Positions 17,966 to 27,175 of a DNA stretch of 64,000 bases are shown piece by piece. Below the pieces are notes generated by a model that saw only the letters and a program-made list of their open reading frames with translations, was not told where the DNA came from and searched no databases. The stretch is from contig JAILOG010000004.1 of NCBI GenBank assembly GCA_024690965.1, positions 1 through 64,000 on the forward strand. The letters run 5' to 3'. Each line of letters starts with the position of its first letter. Position 1 is the first letter of the stretch. The translations under genes and the position numbers were made by a program. This DNA comes from Clostridiales bacterium (GTDB taxonomy: Bacteria; Bacillota; Clostridia; Oscillospirales; Acutalibacteraceae).

Positions 17966-19792
17966 ATGAACATATTAAAGAAGGTACTTTGCGCGGCGAT
18001 CTCGCTCACACTTACCGCAACCATTGGAGCCACCGCTTTTGCGGACTCTGCGGCGCGCACCCCGGGTGTTGTTTCACAGTACGGTGAAATCAACATCGAC
18101 GTGCCTTTTAAAAGCTACGCTGAACTTGGTCAGTCGAGCTTTATGTCAAAGACCATGGGTCGCAGAGGCGAAGCTTTTCCATCTTCTTACAGTTCTGTAA
18201 GCGAAGGGTATATAACATCAGTTAAAAATCAAGGCGATTACGGCACCTGTTGGGCTCACGCCACAGCGGCAGCAACCGAAGCGTCTGTAATTAAAAATTT
18301 GGGATATGATTTATCGTCTAATATGTCTGAATTGCATTTGGCGTATTTCCATTACAGCCCGTCTTATGACAAGCTTAATATGCTCAGCGGCGACAGTAAT
18401 AAAATATCACGTTCGTATTCGTATTATTACAGCTTTCTTGATATGGGCGGCTCACCGTTTTTAACGCCTTTTACACTTGCACGCTGGACAAGTGCTGTAG
18501 ACGAGGAGATCAACCCTCAGTACGCGTACGCTAACGCTAAGCCTTCATTTAGTGTTGACGATAAATCTGAGGCATACAGTCTTTCATCTGTTCACCTGGA
18601 AAATATGTATTGGGTTTCCCCTGCCGATAAAGACGATATGAAGTATATGATTATGAAATACGGTGCGGGTACCTTCTCTTATTATCATGACGATTCGTAT
18701 TACAATGAATCGACTTCTGCTTTTTGCAATCTCTCAAAAAGCTCAACAAACCACCAGGTAACCGTAGTGGGTTGGGACGATAATTACAGCAAAGACAATT
18801 TCCTCAGACGCTCTCAGCCTAAAAACAACGGCGCATGGCTTATTAAAAACAGTTGGGATACCACATGGGGAGACAACGGTTATTTCTGGGTATCTTATGA
18901 AGATACGTCTGCTCTTTCAAGCTGGTCTCAATTCTATGATTACGGCGCTGCCGATAATTTTGACCGCAACTATCAATACGACGGCACATCCAACTTTGCA
19001 ACAGAAGATTTGCAGGGTTCCGCTACAATGGCAAATATATTTACGTCCCTGTCCGATGAAGAATTAAAGGCAGTGTCTTTCTGGACGGCTCAGAACGATG
19101 TTGACTATTCAATAAACATTTATACGAATCTCACAGATAAAAACGATCCCGCAAGCGGAAAGATCGCTTTAACGGCTCCTATTGAGGGCACCGAGGATTA
19201 TTGCGGATATCACACAATAAAGCTTGATAACGCAATATCTCTCAGCGAAGGTGAAAGCTTCTCTGTTGTTGTTACACTCACCGCAAACGCAGACGATGAG
19301 TTAAGCTTGCTAATTGATAAGACAGAGTCTTGGTCTTGGGTTGATTTTACAAATAAGACAAACCCCGGAGAAAGCTTTTTCTTGGCATCAAACAGTGATA
19401 GTTGGGCAGATAAAAGCGCGTCCGGAATAAATTACAGAATAAAAGCGTTTACCGCCGCTGTTGATAACACAAATGTAGTTTCGCACGATGCAGACTATTT
19501 AGAAGATGACGACGCGACATTCTATATGAATAATATATACAGCGGAATGTGGGATATTGAAGATCAAAGCGAGCTTATCGGCTCTCACACGCTTGTTAAG
19601 CGATTTATGCTCGGCGATGCCGACGGCGACAATACAACCTCTATGACCGATGTTGTTATTATGCAAAAAGCCATCGCAAAGCTTGATACATTAAGCGGCG
19701 CACACTTCAACGCGGCAGATATAGACTCAGACGGAGATCTTACAATGACTGATGTTGTGCTTCTGCAAAAGCATATTGCAAATCTTATTTAA
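17966..19792 (+). CDS. Secreted C1 cysteine peptidase with dockerin (paralogue 2)
   Basis: A 608-residue exported peptidase and close paralogue of the gene at 1208-3022. Signal peptide 1-26 (ending TAFA-D). The papain domain has Gln89 and Cys95 (QGDYGTCWAHA), His263 (NHQVTVVGWDD) and Asn295 (KNSWDTTWG). A lectin-like beta domain shares AVSFWTAQNDVDYSINIYTNLTD with its paralogue. The C-terminal type I dockerin has GDADGDNTTSMTDVVIMQK and DIDSDGDLTMTDVVLLQK. TAAGGAGG lies 8 bases before the ATG. Two promoters lie upstream and a strong terminator downstream. The strict QG-DYGTCW block suggests both enzymes are active. Confidence 0.95.
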   Translation: MNILKKVLCAAISLTLTATIGATAFADSAARTPGVVSQYGEINIDVPFKSYAELGQSSFMSKTMGRRGEAFPSSYSSVSEGYITSVKNQGDYGTCWAHATAAATEASVIKNLGYDLSSNMSELHLAYFHYSPSYDKLNMLSGDSNKISRSYSYYYSFLDMGGSPFLTPFTLARWTSAVDEEINPQYAYANAKPSFSVDDKSEAYSLSSVHLENMYWVSPADKDDMKYMIMKYGAGTFSYYHDDSYYNESTSAFCNLSKSSTNHQVTVVGWDDNYSKDNFLRRSQPKNNGAWLIKNSWDTTWGDNGYFWVSYEDTSALSSWSQFYDYGAADNFDRNYQYDGTSNFATEDLQGSATMANIFTSLSDEELKAVSFWTAQNDVDYSINIYTNLTDKNDPASGKIALTAPIEGTEDYCGYHTIKLDNAISLSEGESFSVVVTLTANADDELSLLIDKTESWSWVDFTNKTNPGESFFLASNSDSWADKSASGINYRIKAFTAAVDNTNVVSHDADYLEDDDATFYMNNIYSGMWDIEDQSELIGSHTLVKRFMLGDADGDNTTSMTDVVIMQKAIAKLDTLSGAHFNAADIDSDGDLTMTDVVLLQKHIANLI

Positions 19793-19823
19793 ATAAAACA
19801 ATTATATTCCTGAGAAAAATATT

Positions 19824-19863
19824 AAGCGGCAGTCAATCGTTATCGGTTGACTGCCGCTTTTGG
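19824..19863 (+). terminator. Terminator of dockerin peptidase 2
   Basis: AAGCGGCAGTCAA and TTGACTGCCGCTT arms, a 10-base loop, then TTTTGG. It begins 32 bases past the stop codon. Confidence 0.9.
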
Positions 19864-19945
19864 CTCTAATATTTTAAATCTTCACGGAGAATTAAAGGCT
19901 TATTAAATCTCTTGTTTTTACACTTCATCCGCTTATGTAAGATCG

Positions 19946-19970
19946 GCTCTCTTCAAAAGAGAGCATTTTT
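19946..19970 (+). terminator. Extra plus-strand terminator-like hairpin
   Basis: GCTCTCTT and AAGAGAGC around a short loop, followed by ATTTTTTATT. It lies about 85 bases past the first terminator, between convergent genes. It has no T run in the rmuC direction, so it may be a backup terminator or the end of an unseen short plus-strand transcript. Confidence 0.5.
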
Positions 19971-19972
19971 TA

Positions 19973-21253
19973 TTATTCCAACAGCTCGTTTGCCTGCACT
20001 TCGTTTATCTCGCTTACTTTGCTTAACTTGCGCTGTATCTGTCGTGTACGCACGCCCACAAGCGAATCAAGCTCTTTGTTTGCCTGTTCAAGCCGCTGCT
20101 GAGTAGACGACAAAACATCGGCGAATTTGTTAAACTCAGTTTTAACCGCGCCGAGAACATCCCATACCTCTGCGCTGCGTTTTTGTACGGCAAGCGTCTT
20201 AAAGCCCATTTGGAGGCTGTTGAGCATTGCAGCCATTGTACTGGGGCCCGCTATGTTTATCTTATAATTATTTTGAAGAATCTCAACCATACCCATATTA
20301 ACAACTTCGCTGTATAAGCCCTCGAACGGCAGAAACATAATTGCAAAGTCGGTCGTTTCCGGCGGACTTACATATTTTGTGTAAATATCCTTTGCCTCGC
20401 TTTTGATTGTCGCGGCAAGGGCTTTTCTTTTAAGCAAAATTTCTTCTCTGCTTCCGTTATGATAAGCTTCGCAAAGCTGTTGATATGTATCGGCAGGGAA
20501 TTTACTGTCTATCGGCAGATATACAAATCTTTCATTGTCTGCAGGCAGTTTTACCGCAAATTCAACAACGTCTCTGCTGCCGGGTTTTGTGGCAACGTTT
20601 TCGGCGTATTGCTCAGGGGCTAAAATCTCTTTTAATATAGCGCCAAGCTGAATTTCGCCTAAAATGCCCCTTGTTTTAACGTTGGATAATATTTTTTTTA
20701 GGTCGCCCACTCCCGTTGCCAGAGTCTGCATTTCACCGAGTCCTTTATAGACCTGCTCCAGTCTGTCGTTTACTATCTTAAATGAGCCTGCCAGCTTTTC
20801 ATCAAGCGTCTTTTGAAGCTTTTCGTCAACGGTTTTTCGCATTTCTTCAAGCTTTTTGTTGTTATCCTCTTGTATAAACTGTAATCTTCGTTCAACCGAC
20901 AAACGTATATTATCAAGCTTTTGCTCATTCTCTAAAGAAAACGTTTTAAAGCGTTCCTCCTGTGAGGAAAGCGACGCCGTGACGGCTCTCTGCATGATCT
21001 CCTGCTTTTCGTTTATGTGTTTGTCAAGCTCGGAAACACTTTGTGTGAGAGCATTTGCGGTGTTTGCGTTATTTTGCGCCTGCATATTTGTTATAATTGC
21101 TATTTTGTCACTCATATTTGCGGAAAGTTGCCTTTCAAGCTCTGTTATGTCCTGTTTTTTAACCGTGTTTTTTTCACCCGAAAGCTTAATCAGCACAATA
21201 ATAAGCAAAACTACGGCAACAGCCAAAAGTCCCATCAAAATATAATCATTCAT
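19973..21253 (-). CDS. rmuC: DNA recombination protein RmuC
   Basis: A 426-residue protein. One N-terminal membrane helix (about 4-24) is followed by a long coiled coil (about 35-170) and the RmuC nuclease-like domain with the family blocks GILGEIQLGAILKEIL, VEFAVKLP, LPIDSKFP, FAIMFLPFEGLY and GPSTMAAMLNSLQMGFKTL. RmuC proteins limit rearrangements at inverted repeats. AAGGAGAA precedes the ATG. The gene starts 16 bases after hemW on the same strand, so they are likely one operon. Confidence 0.96.
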   Translation of the reverse strand: MNDYILMGLLAVAVVLLIIVLIKLSGEKNTVKKQDITELERQLSANMSDKIAIITNMQAQNNANTANALTQSVSELDKHINEKQEIMQRAVTASLSSQEERFKTFSLENEQKLDNIRLSVERRLQFIQEDNNKKLEEMRKTVDEKLQKTLDEKLAGSFKIVNDRLEQVYKGLGEMQTLATGVGDLKKILSNVKTRGILGEIQLGAILKEILAPEQYAENVATKPGSRDVVEFAVKLPADNERFVYLPIDSKFPADTYQQLCEAYHNGSREEILLKRKALAATIKSEAKDIYTKYVSPPETTDFAIMFLPFEGLYSEVVNMGMVEILQNNYKINIAGPSTMAAMLNSLQMGFKTLAVQKRSAEVWDVLGAVKTEFNKFADVLSSTQQRLEQANKELDSLVGVRTRQIQRKLSKVSEINEVQANELLE

Positions 21254-21269
21254 AAGCGTATTCTCCTTT

Positions 21270-22358
21270 TTATCCGTAAAGCAAATAAGCTATTATGCTG
21301 TTTGAAAGCAAAAAGCCTTTTGTTGTGAGCGAAATTCCGTCTTTATACACATTGGCGTATTCTTTTATCTGAGATGCTCGTGTGTAATATTCCTTCGGTA
21401 TATCCTTGCCGAACCTATTAAAATAATCGGCTTCGTTAAGCCCCTTTTTCAATCTCAGCCGAAGCATTGCGTATTCTTCTTCGCCCCCGCCGTCTCCGTC
21501 GGATACGGTCTTATCATTATAAAAATCCTCAAGGCTTCGGGGCGTATAAAATCTTTTGCCGTGGAAGAACGAGTGTGCCGAAGGTCCTATTCCGATATAT
21601 TCATCGCAGTTCCAATAAAGCATATTGTGACGTGAATAATAACCGTCTTTGCAAAAATTAGATATTTCATATTGATAAAATCCGGCTTTTTCAAGCTCCG
21701 TTACGGCAAATTCATACAATTCAGCCTGTTCGTCCTCATTAGGGAAAACGAATTTCTCGCGGTGAGTGTGATAAGGCGTGTTTTCTTCTATTTTTAAAAT
21801 ATAAGCCGAAATATGTTGAACATTGAGCGCGGCGCAAAAATCAATTGTGCTTTTAAGGCTTTGCTTTGTTTGGTGAGAAGTACCGAGCATAATATCGAGA
21901 GATATATTGTCAAAGCCTTCTTTTTGCGCACGTGTGACTGTTTGCTCAGCTAAAGACGCGCTGTGAAGTCTGCCGAGATATTTAAGCTCCTGTCTGTCGG
22001 CGGATTGCAAGCCTATTGACAATCTGTTAACACCTGCCTTTTTAAGCTTCGCAAAATCAAGCTTATCGGCGGATTCGGGGTTGAGCTCTAACGTAACTTC
22101 GGCATCATTTTCGAGTAAAAGGGTATTCTTTATTGTGCTAATTAACGCAACAATCCGCTGTGTTCCCATAATTCCCGGTGTGCCGCCGCCGAAATACACC
22201 GAGCTTACATGCAGATTTTTGTAAGACTCAATTCTTTTTGTCAGTGCCTTGGTATATTTATCGGCTTCGGCATCGCTGTATTTTAATGAATAAAAATCGC
22301 AATAAGGACATTTTGATGAGCAAAACGGAATATGTATATACACTCCTGTATTTTTCAA
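21270..22358 (-). CDS. hemW: HemW-type radical SAM protein
   Basis: A 362-residue radical SAM enzyme of the HemN/HemW group. The cluster motif CSSKCPYC has Cys13, Cys17 and Cys20, directly after YIHIPFC. GGGTPG follows, then SIGLQSADRQELKYLGR and the C-terminal HemN-like domain. The short CxxxCxxC form without the extra N-terminal residues of true coproporphyrinogen dehydrogenases fits HemW, a proposed heme chaperone. First gene of a pair with rmuC. Confidence 0.93.
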   Translation of the reverse strand: MKNTGVYIHIPFCSSKCPYCDFYSLKYSDAEADKYTKALTKRIESYKNLHVSSVYFGGGTPGIMGTQRIVALISTIKNTLLLENDAEVTLELNPESADKLDFAKLKKAGVNRLSIGLQSADRQELKYLGRLHSASLAEQTVTRAQKEGFDNISLDIMLGTSHQTKQSLKSTIDFCAALNVQHISAYILKIEENTPYHTHREKFVFPNEDEQAELYEFAVTELEKAGFYQYEISNFCKDGYYSRHNMLYWNCDEYIGIGPSAHSFFHGKRFYTPRSLEDFYNDKTVSDGDGGGEEEYAMLRLRLKKGLNEADYFNRFGKDIPKEYYTRASQIKEYANVYKDGISLTTKGFLLSNSIIAYLLYG

Positions 22359-22384
22359 AACATCACCCTAAAAATAAATTAAAA

Positions 22385-22399
22385 TTTGTGTAACACAAA
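22385..22399. promoter_or_regulatory. Perfect 15-base palindrome in a divergent gap
   Basis: TTTGTGT-A-ACACAAA lies between the divergent hemW and cysteine-rich peptide genes, about 27 bases upstream of the hemW start. The position fits an operator, but no regulator is known. Confidence 0.4.
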
Positions 22400-22451
22400 C
22401 AGTTTGTCCGTAATAAGATGTATTGTAAAGAATGAAAGGAGGAAAACACAT

Positions 22452-22568
22452 ATGTGCAACAACTTATTCGGCAACAACAGCTGTACTTGGATCATTCTTC
22501 TCATAGTTTTGCTTTCATGCTGCTGCGGTAATGAGTCTAACGGCGGCGGCTGTGGATGCTGCGGCTGA
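22452..22568 (+). CDS. Cysteine/glycine-rich 38-residue membrane peptide
   Basis: A tiny protein with 8 Cys in 38 residues (2, 11, 23-25, 34, 36, 37). One membrane helix (about 12-22, TWIILLIVLLS) is followed by CCCG and a GGGCGCCG tail. GAAAGGAGG lies 11 bases before the ATG and a strong hairpin follows, so it is a real gene despite its size. It resembles the small Cys-rich peptides scattered in Clostridia, sometimes loosely named chorion-like high-cysteine proteins. Metal binding, or insertion in the membrane or spore coat, is possible. Function unknown. Confidence 0.75.
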   Translation: MCNNLFGNNSCTWIILLIVLLSCCCGNESNGGGCGCCG

Positions 22569-22603
22569 TAGCTACCTACCACTCTCAGGCGTTTAGCCTG
22601 CGC

Positions 22604-22640
22604 AGGGCTGTTGCTTTAGGGCAACAGCCCTGTTGCCTTT
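22604..22640 (+). terminator. Terminator of the cysteine-rich peptide gene
   Basis: AGGGCTGTTGC and GCAACAGCCCT form an 11-base stem with a 6-base loop, followed by GTTGCCTTTTGC. It begins 36 bases past the stop codon. Confidence 0.75.
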
Positions 22641-22650
22641 TGCAAAAAGC

Positions 22651-22683
22651 AATCAGGAGCGCAGCTGCGTCTCCTGATTATTT
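22651..22683. terminator. Two-way terminator between the peptide gene and ileS
   Basis: AATCAGGAG and CTCCTGATT arms. The plus strand continues ATTTTATA and the minus strand GCTTTTTGC. It is placed to end the long ileS operon on the minus strand and to back up the plus-strand terminator. Confidence 0.7.
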
Positions 22684-22744
22684 TATATATTATATTCTTT
22701 GTCAAGGCGATCAACGGCGCATGACGATTTGTATAACAACTCAA

Positions 22745-25528
22745 TCAGTTATCTTCCAATGACAATAGCACGTTTGCGCAGCGTTCGCATATCTCGGCGT
22801 ATTTTGCGTTACAGCCTACCGTGTGACTGAAGCTCCAGCAGCGCGCGCATTTCTCGCCGTCCGCGTGAAGAACTTCCGCTTCAAGCTCTCCGCTTGCTTT
22901 TTCGCAAACCTCGACTTGCGAAACTATAAACGCCGCGGGCAACTCTGTCTCTACCGATTTAATGAACTTATATTCCTCACCCGATGCGCAAAGCTTTATT
23001 TTTGCTTCAAGAGAAGAGCGTATCATCTTATCTTTAACAGCCGTTTCAATTGATTTTTTAACGGTATCGCGCAAATTGTGGATACCGTCCCAGCGGCTGA
23101 TAAATTCATCGTCAAGAACAATATTTACCTTTTCGGGCATTGAGTTAAATACGATGTTTTCTTTGTCGCACTCTGAGGAATGGGGCATATACTGCCAAAT
23201 TTCATCAGATGTATACGCCAGAATAGGCGATACAAGTCTCACCATAGCGTCAAGGATGATATACATAGTAGTTTGCGCTGCACGGCGGAGCTCGCTTTTT
23301 GCGCCCTCCGTGTACAATCTGTCTTTCAAAACATCAAGATAGAAGTTAGACATATCAACAACACAGAAATTGTGTATGCTGTGGAAAACATTATGGAACT
23401 CATAAGCTTCATAGCCCTCTTTAGCTTTGTCTATAAGCTCGTTGAGCTTATATATCGCCCATTTATCAATAGGCAAAAGCTTGTCTGTGTCAACCATATC
23501 TTTGTCGGGGTCAAAGTCGCTTAAGTTGCCTAAAATATATCTTGCGGTGTTACGTATCTTTCTGTATGCCTCAGACAGCTGTTTTAATATATCTTTGCTT
23601 ATGCGTATATCCGCGTGATAATCGCTTGACGCTACCCAAAGTCTCAGTACATCCGCGCCGTACTGATCAACGACTTCCTGCGGGTCTATTCCGTTTCCGA
23701 GAGATTTGGACATCTTTCTGCCTTCGCCGTCAACTACCCAACCGTGAGTAAGCACAGCCTTGTAAGGAGCGCATCCCTTGCAGGCAACAGATGTAAGAAG
23801 TGACGACTGGAACCATCCTCTGTATTGGTCCGCGCCCTCTAAGTAAAGATCGGCGGGCCAACGGAGGTTTTCTCTTTCTCCGCAAACGGCAAAATGGCTG
23901 CTTCCGCTGTCGAACCATACGTCCATTATATCTTTTTCTTTATCAAATGTATCGTTTCCGCACTTTGAGCACACTGTTCCCTTAGGAAGCATTTCCTCTG
24001 CGGACATATAATACCAGGCGTCGCTGCCGTGTTCTCTGAATATCTTTGAAACGGCAAGCATTGCCTCTTTGTTTATATGCGGCTCTCCGCACTTCTTGCA
24101 GAAAAATATCGGAATCGGAACGCCCCATTTGCGCTGACGTGAAATACACCAGTCTTTGCGGTCGCGAACCATTGATGTTATTCTGTCCTCGCCCCAGGCG
24201 GGTATCCACTTAACGGTTTTAATCGCCTTTACGGCTTCTTCTTTAAAATCGTCAACGCTACAGAACCATTGGTCGGTAGCTCTGAAAAGTACCGGGTTTT
24301 TACATCTCCAGCAGTGCGGATATTGGTGAATTATCTTTTTAAGCGCGAACAGCGCGCCTGTCTCTTTAAGGTACATAGCTATCGGTTTGTTCGCGTCGCC
24401 CGTCAGCAATCCCTCAAACTGACCTGCCTCTTTAGTAAGTCTGCCGTCCGCGTCAACAGGAACAATTATGGGAAGCTCGGGATAATTTCTGCAAACATCA
24501 AAGTCTTCCACGCCGTGTCCCGGAGCTGTGTGAACGCAGCCCGTACCACTTTCAAGCGTTACGTGGTCGCCCACTATAACCACAGATTCTCTGTTGAGGA
24601 AAGGATGAGCTGTTTTCATGTATTCAAGCTCACTGCCCTTTATTGTTCCCACAACCTCATACTCTTCAATCTCCGCGTCGGAAAAAGCGTTTTTGTAAAG
24701 CTCTTCCGCCATTACGTAGTATTCGTCATTTGCCTTGATTATCGCATAATTAAACCTTGGTCCCACACTTATTGCAACATTGCCGGGAAGCGTCCATGTG
24801 GTTGTTGTCCAAATAACAAAATTAACTTTCTCGGGGGCTATTCCCATTGCGGAAAATTTGCCCTTGTCGTCGGTAACTTTAAATTTTACATATATAGAAT
24901 GGCATGGATCCTCGGAATACTCAATTTCCGCTTCGGCTAACGCCGTTTTGCAATCGGGACACCAATAAACAGGCTTAAGTCCTTTATAAATGTAGCCTTT
25001 GCACGCCATTTCGGCAAAAATCTCTATTTGCTTTGCCTCAAACTCGTGCTTTAAGGTAATATACGGGTTATCCCATTCGCCGATGTTGCCCAAACGCTTA
25101 AACTGGTTGCGCTGGTCGTCTATATATCCCATAGCAAACTCGCGGCAAATCTTTCTTAATTCAACGTCGTCTATTTCCGTTGAATTTCTTATTCCCGCTT
25201 TTGCTCTCGCTTTAAGCTCTGTCGGCAAGCCGTGAGTATCCCATCCGGGAACGTAAGGAGCTTTAAAGCCCGACATATTCTTATATCTTATTATAAAATC
25301 TTTAAGAACTTTGTTAAGCGCAGTACCCAAATGTATATTTCCGTTTGCGTAAGGCGGTCCGTCGTGAAGTATAAACAAAGGCTTACCTTCGTTTTTCTCC
25401 ATCAGCTTCTCATATATCTTGTTTTCGTTCCATTTTTTAAGCATTACGGGCTCAGACTGAGGCAATCCGCCTCTCATAGGGAACTCGGTGCTTGGCAAAT
25501 TAAGTGTTACGTTATAATCTTGTGACAT
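22745..25528 (-). CDS. ileS: Isoleucine--tRNA ligase
   Basis: A 927-residue class I synthetase of standard length. It has the HIGH-type motif in PPYANGNIHLGT, the KMSKS loop in GRKMSKSLGNGIDP, a CP1 editing domain (WTTTTWTLPGN, GTGCVHTAPGHG) and the C-terminal zinc-binding module (CARCW and CERC). It is the last gene of the division cluster, starting 43 bases after divIVA. The usual Firmicutes T-box leader is missing, which fits cotranscription from far upstream. AGGAGAG lies about 13 bases before the ATG. Confidence 0.98.
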   Translation of the reverse strand: MSQDYNVTLNLPSTEFPMRGGLPQSEPVMLKKWNENKIYEKLMEKNEGKPLFILHDGPPYANGNIHLGTALNKVLKDFIIRYKNMSGFKAPYVPGWDTHGLPTELKARAKAGIRNSTEIDDVELRKICREFAMGYIDDQRNQFKRLGNIGEWDNPYITLKHEFEAKQIEIFAEMACKGYIYKGLKPVYWCPDCKTALAEAEIEYSEDPCHSIYVKFKVTDDKGKFSAMGIAPEKVNFVIWTTTTWTLPGNVAISVGPRFNYAIIKANDEYYVMAEELYKNAFSDAEIEEYEVVGTIKGSELEYMKTAHPFLNRESVVIVGDHVTLESGTGCVHTAPGHGVEDFDVCRNYPELPIIVPVDADGRLTKEAGQFEGLLTGDANKPIAMYLKETGALFALKKIIHQYPHCWRCKNPVLFRATDQWFCSVDDFKEEAVKAIKTVKWIPAWGEDRITSMVRDRKDWCISRQRKWGVPIPIFFCKKCGEPHINKEAMLAVSKIFREHGSDAWYYMSAEEMLPKGTVCSKCGNDTFDKEKDIMDVWFDSGSSHFAVCGERENLRWPADLYLEGADQYRGWFQSSLLTSVACKGCAPYKAVLTHGWVVDGEGRKMSKSLGNGIDPQEVVDQYGADVLRLWVASSDYHADIRISKDILKQLSEAYRKIRNTARYILGNLSDFDPDKDMVDTDKLLPIDKWAIYKLNELIDKAKEGYEAYEFHNVFHSIHNFCVVDMSNFYLDVLKDRLYTEGAKSELRRAAQTTMYIILDAMVRLVSPILAYTSDEIWQYMPHSSECDKENIVFNSMPEKVNIVLDDEFISRWDGIHNLRDTVKKSIETAVKDKMIRSSLEAKIKLCASGEEYKFIKSVETELPAAFIVSQVEVCEKASGELEAEVLHADGEKCARCWSFSHTVGCNAKYAEICERCANVLLSLEDN

Positions 25529-25571
25529 CTTTTATGTGTTCTCTCCTGTTCTTGATTTGTAAATACCGTTA

Positions 25572-26600
25572 TCAAAAGAATCTGCTGGATTTATTGTTGT
25601 TATCACGCATATCTTTTTTGTTTACGTCTACTATCTTAACGTCATCATCTTCCGATACTTCGTCGTCTGCATCAATATGAGCTGTATCTATCGTTCTTGA
25701 CGTATAATTTATCCTGCTGTGTCTGTCCGGCAAAGAAACTTTTACCTTTTGCTTTTGTGTGGAAAATTCTCCTGTTGTAAACTGCTCCTGACGGTTGTTA
25801 TCGGGAGTGTTTTCTTTTGCTTTTTCCGCGGAAAGGCGTTCCGCTTCTTCTTTGACTTTTTGCGTATCAAATTCAAGCGTACGCTGTATTATTTCGTCAA
25901 AATCGTTTTCCACGGCTTCAAAACGCTCCTGATAGCTCTGAAGATGTGTTTTTGATTTTTCTCGGGTGGGGTACATTTCGTCAAGCTGACGCGCGGTGTC
26001 CTGCACCGAATCGCTTGAAGGCAAGCCCACAATCACCTGCAAATGAGATTTATATTTTTCTATAAGCTCATTTCTGAAAAGCACTATCTTTTCCTGCAGG
26101 TCTATATAATCCTGCTTTGCTTTTTCTATTTCCGCGTTTACGCTGTCCTGCTGTATCCTTGCGTCTCTAATTATTGCGTCCGCGCGGCTCTGGGCGTCGC
26201 TTATTATTCTTGCGGCATCCTCAGATGCGTCCGCTCTCGTTTGGCGCGCGTCGTCAAGCGCGTTTTCAACTTCCTTTTGCAGGCGCGCTTTCACTTCTTC
26301 CGTTTTTCTGTCGGCGGTTTCCATAATCCTTTTCGCGTTGTATTCCGCCTCTGCCTCAATTTCCGACTTTCTTTTCTGCGCGTTATCTATGGCGTCTTTA
26401 ATATTTTGCTCATCGTTTCTGTATTGCTCAACTCTGTCGCCCAAAATCTTAAGCTTTTTGGTAAGCTCCGCGCGCTGCTTTTCATACGCTTCAAATGTGG
26501 CGCATACTTCATTAAGCAAAGAGTCAACCTCGTCTATTTTGTATCCGCCCATCATTGTTTTTGTCAGCCCTGCGTTTTTTATATCATTAATATTAAGCAT
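25572..26600 (-). CDS. divIVA: DivIVA-domain cell division protein
   Basis: A 342-residue protein. The N-terminal DivIVA motif (NINDIKNAGLTKTMMGGYKIDEVDSLLNEV) is followed by a long coiled coil (about 25-190, rich in Glu, Ala, Lys and Arg) and a low-complexity acidic tail ending SSRFF. DivIVA proteins mark negatively curved membrane at septa and poles. The long tail is larger than in Bacillus DivIVA. The ATG at 26600 is chosen by alignment; GTG at 26612 is also possible, and neither has a close ribosome site. It lies between sepF and ileS, the conserved order. Confidence 0.92.
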   Translation of the reverse strand: MLNINDIKNAGLTKTMMGGYKIDEVDSLLNEVCATFEAYEKQRAELTKKLKILGDRVEQYRNDEQNIKDAIDNAQKRKSEIEAEAEYNAKRIMETADRKTEEVKARLQKEVENALDDARQTRADASEDAARIISDAQSRADAIIRDARIQQDSVNAEIEKAKQDYIDLQEKIVLFRNELIEKYKSHLQVIVGLPSSDSVQDTARQLDEMYPTREKSKTHLQSYQERFEAVENDFDEIIQRTLEFDTQKVKEEAERLSAEKAKENTPDNNRQEQFTTGEFSTQKQKVKVSLPDRHSRINYTSRTIDTAHIDADDEVSEDDDVKIVDVNKKDMRDNNNKSSRFF

Positions 26601-26677
26601 AACAACAAACACGGTATAAATCCGAAAAAATTTATATCGTTCCTTTCCCCTTTAATATTAATTTGTTTTATATAATA

Positions 26678-27157
26678 TCAGCAATAGATATCGTTTCTCT
26701 CAAGCTCGTCAAGAAGGTCATCGCCTGTCAGGTTGATATTCTGCGGGAGAATTATAAAGGTTTTTGTAGCTATTCTCTTAATGTTTCCGTTATTGGCAAA
26801 TGCCACGCCGCCCAAAAAGTCAAGTGTTCTGCGCGCAACCTCTCCGTTTGCGTTTTCAAGGTTTAAAACGACCGTGTTTTTATGATTAAGCTCTGTTGCT
26901 ATTGTCTTTGTTTCGTCTCCGAAATTGATAGGCTTGAAGAGAATAACCTTCAACTTCGCGGTTGCGCTGATCTCCTGTCCGCTTATTGAAGATACCCTTG
27001 ATGAATGTGAGGACGAAGTTCTGCTTTCGGTAAATGCAGAATAATCTCTGTCGTAAGATTCTTCCTCAAAATCGGTATCAAAATCGTCGTAGTCGGCGTT
27101 TTCGTCCGCCTGGGGGAAAAAACCCATTCTCTTGATCTTGTTTACAAAATTAGCCAT
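26678..27157 (-). CDS. sepF: Cell division protein SepF
   Basis: A 159-residue protein. It has a short amphipathic N-terminal membrane-anchor helix (FVNKIKRMGFF), an acidic Ser-rich linker (about 17-62), and the SepF domain (KVILFKPINFGDETKTIATELNHKNTVVLNLE, then RTLDFLGGVAFA). SepF tethers FtsZ filaments to the membrane and polymerises into rings. GGAGGG precedes the ATG. It lies between yggS and divIVA in the usual ylm cluster order; ylmG/ylmH are missing. Confidence 0.95.
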   Translation of the reverse strand: MANFVNKIKRMGFFPQADENADYDDFDTDFEEESYDRDYSAFTESRTSSSHSSRVSSISGQEISATAKLKVILFKPINFGDETKTIATELNHKNTVVLNLENANGEVARRTLDFLGGVAFANNGNIKRIATKTFIILPQNINLTGDDLLDELERNDIYC

Positions 27158-27175
27158 TATATATACCCTCCGTAA

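Noticed and set aside
24269-24940. A 223-residue plus-strand frame inside ileS
   Set aside because: It lies antisense to the catalytic core of isoleucyl-tRNA synthetase and has no recognisable domain.
26043-26675. A 210-residue plus-strand frame over divIVA
   Set aside because: Antisense of a coiled-coil gene gives long open frames by composition; there is no other evidence.
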